Shown in pieces: positions 22,843 to 34,800 of a DNA stretch of 64,000 nucleotides (positions are counted from its first letter, which is position 1; every line of letters begins with the position of its first letter). The notes beneath the pieces are model-generated. The model did no database searches. It worked only from the letters and a program-made list of their open reading frames with translations, and was not told the origin of the DNA. Position numbers and translations under genes: made by a program. This stretch comes from Holothuria scabra. Lineage: Eukaryota; Echinodermata; Holothuroidea; Aspidochirotida; Holothuriidae. The stretch is from assembly GCA_037179385.1 (NCBI GenBank), contig CM074185.1, positions 13,772,866 to 13,836,865 on the forward strand. Direction: 5' to 3'.

Positions 22843-25800
22843 CTAGAAAGATGAAATACAAAACATATTCAATGCTTTTATGGACAATTGTTAAATGAAA
22901 TGCACAAAATACCTATTATGCTTCGCAAAACACAATGCTCAAACAATATTTTTTATTTCTGAATAAAATGATGAGCATGATGGGAAATTTTAATTTACAT
23001 TCTAAAAGAATTGGTGTCACCCAGCTTATATAGAAAATAAAACAATGTTTTGGATGACAAGCAAACTACACAGATGCCAGTTCATGTATAGAAGCCATGA
23101 GTCATTTGCCCAACGCATACTTGTTGGCGAGGCTCTGGAGAGCAGCGGTTGTTGCAGTTCAACTGGTTAGAGACAACTCTGACAAACGGAGTTTCTCTTT
23201 ACTCGAAACAGAACTTTATTTTCTCGGAATTACAGACATAAATCGGGATGCAGGCTATACCACGTTTTAACGTGCAACTATACGATTCGATCGAATGACG
23301 CAATCTCTCAAGGGTTCACAGATGAAAACATAACTACTATTCAAGGTATATAAGAGGATTCACAGAACTAAGAATACAAGTACTACGGTAAGTTCAATAA
23401 CGTATATACAGTCCGACAAAAGTGGACGTCGTAATATTCTAACACTCCTTCTCACTTGCAGGCGGACTGGTCATCTACTGTAGTTCCACGACACCTGCCA
23501 TCTTTCTGAGTTGCTGAAATTTGTCTCCATGCAATCCTTTGGTCAGCATGTCAGCTACCATCTCCTCGGTTCTGCAATACTCAAGCTTCACGTTTCCGCT
23601 CTGGACTTGTTGGCGGATAAAGTGATATTTAATGTCTATGTGTTTGGATCTTCCATGAAATTGGGGATTTTTGGCCATGTGAATGGAAGACTGATTATCC
23701 TCAAGGATAACTGTGGGAGAGGTAGGATCACTCTTCAAATCAGTGTACAGTCTCCGCAACCATACTGCTTCTTGTGCAGCACTCGATAGAGCCATGTACT
23801 CTGCTTCTGCCGTAGAGAGTGCAACACTTGTCTGCTTTTTGCTTCTCCAACTTACTGCGGCACCATTCACCTGGAACAAATAACCGGAGGTTGATTTTCG
23901 GTCATTGATATCTCCTGCCCAGTCAGCATCAGAGTAGCCAATGAGGTCTTTAGAGCCATCTTTGCTGTACTTAAGACCAAATTTTGTGGTACCTTTCAGA
24001 TAGCGCATAATTCGTTTGATTGCCGTCCAGTGCTGCTGGGTTGGGTCGGCACTGAACCTTGCCACACTACTGACTGCATACGTAATATCTGGTCTTGTCA
24101 TAGTTGATAGGTACAGCAAACTACCCACTGCAGACCTGTACAGTTCTTGATCAACACGATCACAACCATCTGTTGCTTTAGCCAGCTTTGTATTGGCGTC
24201 AACTGGCGTGGCAACTGGTCTAGCATTTTCCATGCCAAATTTGTGCAGGACCTTTTCAGTATATGCTGGTTGGCCAATCCAGATTTGCCCTTTTCCTTTG
24301 TCCTGACTCACGTTCACCCCCAGAAAATAGTGAAGTTCTCCCATATCTTTCATCTCAAACTGACTAGCAAGACATGACTTGACTTGTTCAATTTTGTCAT
24401 TACTCTTTCCTGCCAGGAGAATATCATCTACATACACCGCAATGATAAACATCTCTCCTTCGTGAGATACATAGAGGCAAGGGTCACTTTCAGTCTGCAC
24501 GAAACCCATTTTGATCAGTTTGTTATGAAGTGCAGAATTCCAACAGCGGGGTGATTGTTTCAAACCATAAATACTTCGTTTCAGCTTACAAACAAGGTGT
24601 TCCTTGCCTTCGACTTCAAAGCCTTCTGGCTGTTTCATGTACACCTCCTCATCAAGGTTGCCATTTAAGAAGGCTGTTGTCACATCCATTTGTTCTAAGT
24701 TTAGTCCATTCTCCACTGCTAGGGCTATCACAGTGCGAACTGATTCAAACCTAATGACTGGACTAAAAGTTTCGTCATAGTCCACTCCAAACTTTTGTGA
24801 ATAACCTTGTGCCACGAGCCGAGCTTTGTACCTTTCGACTGAGCCATCAGCACCATCTTTGACTTTAAATACCCACTTGCTTCCAACTGCCTTTCGATTG
24901 ACTGGCAGTTCCACCAATTCCCAGACATCATTGTCATGCAGAGATTTCATCTCTTTCTCCATGGCACTCTGCCACTTAGAAGCATTTGGGCTATCTAGTG
25001 CTTCTCTCACAGTTATTGGCTCACTTACTTCATTTGCAAGGGTAACCCATTCTCCATAACGACTGGGTTGTCTCCTTTCTCTTTCCGATCGTCGTAATTG
25101 TGAGTCTGTGTCATCAGAAACTGTTTCTTTGTCATTAGAAACATCAATTGTTATGAATCGGTTTTGCTCTGATTCATCATGCTCCTTCTCAAGACCACAG
25201 CTTAATTCATTAAACAAAACATCTCGACTGAAGAAGACTCTGGCACGTTGAGGATCATATAACCGATACCCCTTTGTATTCTTTCCATAGCCCAAGAAAA
25301 TACATTTCTTTGCCTTTGAGTCCAGTTTCTGTCTCTCATCTTTGGCAACATGGGCATATGCCATACACCCGAATATTCGCAGGTGATCAGCCTTTGGTTT
25401 TTGACCTGTCCATGCTTCAAATGGTGTCATTCCTTCAACAGCTTTAGTCGGGCTTTGATTTCTCAAATAAACAGCTGTTGACAAGGCTTCGGCCCAAAAC
25501 TTTTGTGGTAGTTTTGAGTCAGCCAGCATTGATCGTACTGTTTCAACGAGAGTACGATTCATCCTCTCAGCAACACCATTCTGTTCAGGGGTCTTTGGCA
25601 CAGTTAGCTCATGTCTTACTCCTTCTGTTTTGAAGAAATTTTCAAATTCAGCCGATGTGAATTCACCACCATTGTCAGTGCGCAAAGCTTTTAATTTATG
25701 GCCTGTTGCTTTTTCCACCAGAGCTTTCCACTCTAAGAAACACTTAAACACCTCGTCTTTGCGTTTCAACACGTACACCCATACATATCTTGTGCTGTCA

Positions 25801-28800
25801 TCAATGAAAGTCAGAAAATACTCAGCACCCCCAAGAGACTTTGTGTTCATTTTCCCACAAACATCACTATGCACTAACTCCAATGGCTTTCTGGACTGCT
25901 TGTTAGTGCTAGTTGGAAACTGGGTACGATGATGTTTCCCTTCTGCACATGGTTCACAGAAATCAATGTTTATTGATGCATCATAATCAAAACAGTCAAC
26001 TAACTTGTCTTTAGCCAACTTTTGCAAACTTTTTGCCCCAAGGTGACCGAAACGTCGATGCCAGATAGTTTCCTTTTTCACCTGACCTTCACCTGTAGCT
26101 GTATTTGCCCTTTGATTATTGGTTTGGCAATCCAAGTAGTACAAGCTACCAATTCTAGTTGCCTCAGCAATCACCTTGTGGTTTGCATCCAATATTTTAC
26201 AGCCTTGTTCAGTAAATCTGGTCATTTTCCCAGATTCAGTTGCTTTCGACACACTGAGCAGATTGTAGGACAGACTGGGCACATACAACACATTATATAG
26301 TTTGCATTTCTTTCGTTTGCCATTTGGCAAGTTCATTTCCAATGCAACAACCCCTTGACCTGTTGCTTGCAATGTGTGTCCATCACCCAATGTGATTTCT
26401 ACTGGCTTTTCAGGGCTATTAAACTCAACAAACAGCTCATTGTCATTACACATGTGGCAGGTTGCTCCAGAGTCCACGATCCAGCTGTTTAATGGACCAC
26501 TAGCATTAGCCGACAGCGCATGACGTACTATCAGCCCAACACTTTCATTATCAGAGCTACTGTCCCTATGTTTGGCCTTTACATTGTTAGCCCTTTGACT
26601 AGACTGTTTCTTACTTCTATGGCCTGAGTCATACCTTTTCTCAGCTTGTGCAGGTAGCGTACAATTTCGTTTGATATGGCCAAATTTCTTCCACAATTGT
26701 AACATTTCGGGCCTTTTTCTCTTTGTTTGCTGCTTCGACGTTACCATGGCTTGTTCACCATTCACACTGCCACTAACCCGGTCTTTCATTTTTCTCTCTT
26801 AGGTGTAACAATCTTTCAGTCACAGTTTCCATTTTTGGAACTTCCGGGTTTGCCTCTAGAGCCGTAACTAACATATTGTATGAATCTGGCAGACTGGCAA
26901 GCAGGTGAACTACACGATCTTCTTCACTTATCGGATCGCCAATAACTGAGAGTCCATCAAAAATTTCCACCATTTGCTTAATATGCTTTTGTACTGAGTC
27001 ACCGTCCTTTAAACGCTGTGAATAGAGCTTACGCCTCAATTCTAATTTGTTGGCCCATGATTTCTTTTGAAATTGGTCTGCCAACTTTTTCCACACAACG
27101 ACTGGGTCATCTGGGTCTCCTATCAAGTACAAAAGTGACGGTTCTATGGATAATACAATGATAGCTAGAGCTTTGTCTCTTCTAGCAACAAACTTATTGT
27201 AACTTTGACCCTCGGCCTGCGGTGGTGGGGTTTCTGAGCCATTAACTATGCTCCATAGTCCATCTTTCATGAGAGCCATTCGGCACTGCACTTTCCATGT
27301 CGCATAATTTTTCCCATTCAGGGATATCACCATATAACTCTTCAGTTCTGTTGCCATTGTACAGTAGTTGTACTGAACAATGCTAAAATACCAGTTCAGC
27401 GAAAATAACGTTACCGTCCCTGTTGCAGTTCAAGCACACAAGACTTCTGCATACACACGTAATCCTGGGCCCATAACCTGTTGGCGAGGCTCTGGAGAGC
27501 AGCGGTTGTTGCAGTTCAACTGGTTAGAGACAACTCTGACAAACGGAGTTTCTCTTTACTCGAAACAGAACTTTATTTTCTCGGAATTACAGACATAAAT
27601 CGGGATGCAGGCTATACCACGTTTTAACGTGCAACTATACGATTCGATCGAATGACGCAATCTCTCAAGGGTTCACAGATGAAAACATAACTACTATTCA
27701 AGGTATATAAGAGGATTCACAGAACTAAGAATACAAGTACTACGGTAAGTTCAATAACGTATATACAGTCCGACAAAAGTGGACGTCGTAATATTCTAAC
27801 AATACTACCCCATCCAATAAATACAGTAGTGTACCACAAAGATTGTATGGTAGGTGGCAGGGTGTGGATTCCCCTGACGGGTATGATGAAAGGGTCTAAT
27901 TAAGGGAAAGAAATTGAAACTAGCTAGATGAAAAATGGTGCCCTAATATGAAGGTAGTCATCATTATGAAAGGGGCTTTTCAGAGAAGCATACCTAATGG
28001 GTTTTAATTGGGAATTTTCTCCAGGGTAAAGGAGATGTATCCTTTGAGAGGGGGACATGAGATTTGCTTGTTCAAGTTGTTGTCATCCTTGGCATGGAAT
28101 CTAAAAGGGGAGAGAGGAGACACTTCTGTTTTGAAAGGTATTACAAGTAGACATTATGGTGGTCAGTAAGAATCTTGAACTAGTTGTTTGGTCAGATTTG
28201 TTGCCATGGTTTTTTCCCCCAGCTGTTTTTCCCCCCACTATTTACTGAGGTGGCAACCAACCCCCTGTCCCCCATTGCACATACTACTCACTAGATATGA
28301 CCATTTGAACTTTGGTGCAAATACTGTGAATCTAGGTCTGTACCAATGACAACTAACCAATGGAGATGAAGATGTGTAGAAAGGCTGACAGACCCTCCAT
28401 TAACAATAACCAGGGCTCGATTTTCGTGGTTGTCCGATTGTCTGGGACAACTAAAATTCCATATGGACAACCAAAAGTTGAAAGGTGGTTGTCCGATGGA
28501 CAACCATTTTTCTCTCACAATGAACTATTCTCAAGCAGTTTGGTTTTATCTGATGGAAGAAGTATATACTGCTGACTGATCAACTCTTTAAACTTTTTCC
28601 ATCATACAAGTGTTTTTGTCTTGCAAAAATCATATCTATATTATTCTTTGAGACCAATTATACATAAACACAGTTAATGTTTTATACTGTAATATTTTGG
28701 GCAAAATGTTTTGGACAACCAAATTTTCTTTAGGACAACTAAAAATACTGAATTGGTTACCCGAAGGACAACCATAAATTTTTCTGAAAATCGAGTCCTG

Positions 28801-31800
28801 ATAAGGTACCAATTGTGAGGACGGGCCATACAGCAAATATAACAAATAAGAAAACAGCTCCAAATCCAATCCACCCTTATAGTTGAAAGCCCTGATTTAT
28901 GCAGAAATACATGCCCAATTTGAATGGAAGTTTCATTAAACTGTGTAGATTTATTTCCTCTTTCACATATGAAAATGTAGTGTTTGCCTCAACTTTCCCC
29001 TTAAAGGATGGCATTTCATACATGGTATGTGTTTATTCTATAGCAATATAGACTCACCAGTGAAGACGAAGGGTATGTAGAAAGGCTGACAGACCCTCCA
29101 TTAATAATAGGATACCAATGGTGAGGACTGCCCATACTGCAAATGTAGCAAATATGACTACACCACCTACGTAGCCCTCAAATGACAATCCTATACCCAT
29201 AAGCACACCAACAAAGACGTACTCACCAGTGAAGACGAAGGGTATGTAGAAAGGCTGACAGACCCTCCATTAATAATAGGATACCAATGGTGAGGACGGC
29301 CCATACAGCAAATGTAGCAAATATGACTACACCACCTACGTAGCCCTCAAATGACAATCCTATACCCATAAGCACACCAACAAAGATGTACTCACCAGTG
29401 GAGACGAAGAGTATGTAGAAAGGCTGACAGCCCCTCCATTAATAATAGGATACCAATGGTGAGGACAGCCCATACAGCAAATGTAGCAAATATGACTACA
29501 CCACCTACGTAGCCCTCAAATGACAATCCTATACCCATAAGCACACCAACAAAGATGTACTCACCAGTGGAGACGAAGAGTATGTAGAAAGGCTGACAGC
29601 CCCTCCATTAATAATAGGATACCAATGGTGAGGACAGCCCATACAGCAAATGTAGCAAATATGACTACACCACCTACATAGCCCTCAAATGACAATCTTA
29701 TACCCATAAGCACACCAACAAAGATGTACTCACCAGTGGAGACGAAGAGTATGTAGAAAGGCTGACAGCCCCTCCATTAATAATAGGATACCAATGGTGA
29801 GGACAGCCCATACAGCAAATGTAGCAAATATGACTACACCACCTACGTAGCCCTCAAATGACAATCCTATACCCATCAGCATGGTCCATAGTACTTCAGA
29901 AAGCTCTAAAAGAACAAAAGACAGGAAAAGACTATGTTTTCACCCATGATGTATCATTTCTATGATTTAGTTTTTCATTACTTTCAAAGACCTTGACTAA
30001 TATTTCCAGGACCCCATCAGATCCCATATTTTCATCTTTTTCCAAAAGAAAATGTATCTGAAATATTAAGAAAATCAGATCAATGAAACATTCCTAAAAT
30101 TCCCTGACTTTTTTGGGACCTTTTAGAGAAGTTGTTCATTTTTCCTGAGAGGCCCAGGCCTGGGAATTCAAATTTCAGTTTCTATGACTTTCCAGGATTT
30201 CCTGGACCTGTACAAAGCCTGCTTCTTTCAAAATTAGACAGACCTTTTTTTACTCCAATAGAAATATGAAAAAGTGGAATATGTTTTAAAGACCAGATCC
30301 ATCCTGATACTCTGAAGTAATTAAGGGAATTAATTCTGCCTGAAAGCAAAACCTATTAAACATTTTAAACTTTAATACATTTTATTCAGTTGATGAGCAA
30401 AAAGAAATGGACAAAAACTCAGAAGGCAAAGACATCTTTCAGGTAGAGATGCTGGACATAAAAGTACAAACATAAAAATCCAATATGGGGGGGAGGATAC
30501 AGATTTTTTAGGGGTGCGGGTAAGTATACCATCGCCCCCTGTTTGGCAACAGGCCTGAATGTTTGATTACAACTTGCTCCATTTCATTTTCATAAAATTG
30601 TGGAAAAGATATTAAATAGCAGTGAACAAGAAGGATAAATTTTCCAAAAAGTGTACACCTGTGAAGACAACTTTTTGTACTTAAATGTAAGGTCAAAAGT
30701 CAACCAACTTACCTGCATGGGCCAGATTTGGGCCCATAATTAGACAGGCAGAAAACAAATACAATACCTTGAATGATACGTATGAAACACAAACTGAGAA
30801 GAAATACATTTAACGGTATGCACAATATTAAATCTCTCATATATGATAAGATCTGCCATTGACTGTACATTTATTTTCAGGTGTCTGTTCAGCCCATATT
30901 TACCTGCATGGGCCAAACTAAGGGCCCATAATCGAAGATAGGAAGCTGTGTGAGATATACATCCCAGGCAAAACTCGATAGTGTGAATAGCTTGATGGAC
31001 GAATACCTCACCAAATTCAAACTAGAATGAAAGAAAAATGTGATATAAGGTTGAGCCATTCTGTGTCCACAGGAAGGAAAAGTAAAGAGCATGAGAGAGA
31101 TTGATCCCACAGAACACACAGTCGTCCAGTCTAAATATCTAGTCATAAATTGAACAAGTGCACAGTTATTGTGACTGCTTGTTTTCTTTTCCCCTTACCA
31201 TGAAGCTAGAAGCGAATAGCAAGTTTCAGCCATCTCAAGCCGGCAACTACTAATCTAGAATCTATCAGAGAACTTCCTGTTCAGGTATTTTGAGATCAAT
31301 AAAGTTAAAGGCGTTTGCTCCCTTCAAAGACTATTTGCTCAATAGAGCAGCAAGGTTGGTTTAAACGGGTTAACCGATGCAATTCAAAGAAGCTTCACCT
31401 GAGAAAATGTCTTAGTCTCGGGTAACATTGGCTAAAACGTCCTATTCAATTCTAGTAGCATGACAGTTAAAATGTTTATTAAACTAGAATTTGAATAAAT
31501 TTACATGAAGAAAAGGTGTAAATTTTGCTTAGAATCTGAATTTATTGATAAAATTATTACTTAATGCATTGTTCTGAAGAAAATACTGTATCAAAATATA
31601 CCCAGTACAGGCAACCTTGAGAAGTCCACAAAATATAAACCAGCAGTGAAGGACAACTAAAATTTCCCAATTCATTCCCAGACCTTCCCAATTCATTGCC
31701 AACTCTGACGACCATCAGTTCTGTGGAATCATCCTGACATGGGGTTAACTTTCTAGTCATGTCCAGCAGGTAAACAGGAGGAAGGAAATTGAGTGAAAAG

Positions 31801-34800
31801 GAACTTTAGAGGAAAAGCAAGGAAAATTAAAGGCAGAAATGTTAATCACTCATGCATTTCTGCACTTAGCATTAAAACTTCCTCTTTGTGATAGGGTACA
31901 CTCTAAAAATAAAAGGGTGAATTAAGTCAGTCATATAATAGAGTGAAAAGTGACAGTTCACTCCATAAGAGGGTATAATTCACTCTAAGAGTAGTGAAAT
32001 TCACTGCAAGAAGAGTGAAGTTCATTGAGAAGAGTGAAAATTCAATCTTTTACAAGTACCTGCATGCAAGGATCACTCTACATTAAAAGTTGTTCCTGTA
32101 TGCAGGCACTCCATCAGGAGTGGAACTTTACTCTTTTAGAGTCAGCTAATTTACAACCTTTACTCTTCTGACGAATGAAATTTGGCTCTGTTTACTTTTA
32201 AAGTGAAGGAGGTGTCAGAACAAAGCACTTTAAGGAGCTCAACAAGGAGTTGAGTGTTGAGTAACTGTAGGGGGGTGGGGGTGGGGGGTGGGGTAAGAGG
32301 CTTTGACCCCCTTCCTCAAAAATATGTCTAAAATTTTGCATAGGCTAGTACTTATGAAGAAATACAGTATGTTATCCAGTTTCAGACCCTGGCCGGCCCC
32401 TCGAGTCCCCATCCATACACCTAACAATGTCCTTTATTTAATTTTTTCCTGGGTCTCCCTCATTTTGATTCATACTTACTTCTTCTTCTCCGTGTTCTTT
32501 AGCGTGACCGTGACCAGGACCGTGTCCATTGTTGTGTTTCACAGCTGGGTCAGTATCACTCTCTTGTTGAAGCTCATCAAAATCAAGGATTGCTTCATCT
32601 TCATTTGCTATACTATTATCAAGCTTTTGTAGACGACGTTCCTGGGAATGTAAATATTTTGCAAATTATGCTAAAATCATTATAACTTCAAGGCAAAATG
32701 CAGGTACATGATTCTACCACTTCAAATAAAGTAGATCTTCTAGATTTCTGCTTTTTGTTTATGAATAAAAGAATGAATTTTAATTACACCAAATGCATGA
32801 AACCAAAGGTAACACTGATATGTGCAGGAATTCTGATGGGACAATACAAACTTTTCTCCAAGGCAGTTTATAGCCCAGACAAACTTTACATTCCATATCT
32901 TCAGTACTAATGACACTACAATATAGGGGTTTACATTGCCACAGGTGGGACACTTCAGTTTCTGGTAGGACAGGAGCTCATCTCAATCGTCCCATACAAA
33001 AAGAAGGGCCTATATTTACTCCCTACAGTACATACTTCAACAGACTGAATCACGCCTATATAATATAAGTTCTCTTTGATATTGCATTAAATAATACAGG
33101 AGCAATACGATGACACAAATGCCTAAAATTAGGTTTGTAAATGCCACCAAACTACACCATTTCAAATGTCTTTTTATTTACAGTTTCCTACAGGTCAGGA
33201 GGGAGAAATTCTGCCCCCTCCCCCACCTCCCCCACATATCAGCACTCATGATTGCTAACATTGTGCTTAATTTAAAAATGTTGGGTTACGATTCATTCAT
33301 AAATGCCAATTTGGGGCTATAATCCTATGGTCATTTCTGCCAGAATAGTATAAACATAAGACTATACTACCCCCCCCCAACCTTTCAAAAAAAAGAACAG
33401 AAACATCCTAAATCTTTTCATGCACTTCACCAGATTTGTCCAAATGCAAGGCATTTTAATATGGTATTACATTTCATTCTTTTCAAAAAAATTAAACTTA
33501 AATTACAAACCTGAGCCACTTTTTTATCGTTTCCTCTTTTCAAAACGAATGGTTTCACAAACAGCATCCACGGTACACACATGACGGCAATCAAAACAAG
33601 CACCATCTGAACTGTTTGTTGTATCTGAAGAAATGAAGAATGATATATACTGACAATTTGTAAAGTGCACTTATCTATTTATTATACTTGCAAACCATGG
33701 AGCAGAGGGATGGGGTAGGAAGGGGGAATCTGTTCTCTAGCCACTTTAGGGTCAAATAATGGAATTGCATGTATCTTTCAACTCAAAGCATCATCACAAT
33801 GAGTAGCTCCACATACCACGTGATGCAGAGAGATTAGGTTCATGGCCATGGGAAAACTTATGGCTGAGAACTTCCCCCTGAGGTTTAAACCATGTGCTTA
33901 GTGATGGTGGCACTCTACATGCAGTGTTTGTATAGCCTCTCTTGGGCTTTTGCCCAAGCTATGACTCTGGCTAGATTTACCAAACATGTATGGATTTAAC
34001 CACACATATCCAACTCCTTTCACTGGTTCATGGTGGTGCCAGGGGGGGTCTTAAAATTGCCCAGAATGTCCAGTTTAGCATATTACTCATATGATTTTGA
34101 AGTTTTTTTCCTAAATTTGCTTTAAATGTTTTGCCCTTTTTCTTATATGCCATTTCACATCCAAACACCATTAAATACAGAAAAACAAAATCGAAAGGGG
34201 GGATTTTCCCTTAAGATCCCTCCCCCAGGCTGGTACGTGATACCTTTCTCCCTTTTAGGGGATAGGTCTATGGTGATGTTCCCTCCCCCTTTAGAATTTT
34301 TTCTGTTCCCACTGACAATTTCTGACCTAATATTACAAATGAAACCCCTCAGATCGATAGAAACAGTCCTTTCTGGTGTTCTAAGCCCATATGCATGTTC
34401 AGGGTTGAGAAATTTAAGTCCACTGCAGTTTGAGCCCAAATGGAGGACAACATACTCCAAAGCTGGATTGTGCAGCAGAAAGTCCGAAATTGTCATATAG
34501 CTAATTATCGAGTCATACCAAAGTCTCAAAATATAATACATAATACCTTTATGCTTGGTCAAGTTAAAGATGAAGTTTAAGTGAAAATTTAATTTTCATG
34601 TGTGAAAGAGCTGGGAACCAAATCTACACAATGCCAAGCAACTTCCAATTAAATTGGACACCTATATTTCTTGAGATATCAGCAAACTGAAATCTAGCTT
34701 TGTGTTCCAAAGCAAACTTGAGGGTAGCAGAGATTATATCACTTTCTCACATTGACAAGGAATGATTTATTTCCTTTGTTCTTTTTTCAGACTGTTGTGT

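Larger units (their letters stand above)
23122..27801 (-). mobile_element. Ty1/copia LTR retrotransposon, full length, 4680 bp
   Basis: The element sits in the last intron of the - strand subunit a gene, in the same orientation. Order on -: 5' LTR 27801-27479, primer site 27478-27465, gag 27357-26773, pol 26789-23475, purine tract about 23455-23445, 3' LTR 23444-23122. ATACT flanks both ends (23117-23121 and 27802-27806). The LTRs begin TG and end CA and I found no difference between them by eye, which means a young insertion. Protease, integrase, RT and RNase H come in that order, which defines the copia superfamily. The gag-pol junction has frame shifts (see findings). Confidence 0.96.

Noticed and set aside
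29052..29733. Annotating the four extra exon-19 units as real alternative exons
   Set aside because: They lack the true acceptor and would drop ELSEVLWTM. Without transcript data they are kept as repeats.
34126..34562. Overlapping 124- and 135-codon stretches on both strands in intron 15
   Set aside because: They mirror each other in C/T-rich sequence and match nothing in the V-ATPase gene, which is complete without them.
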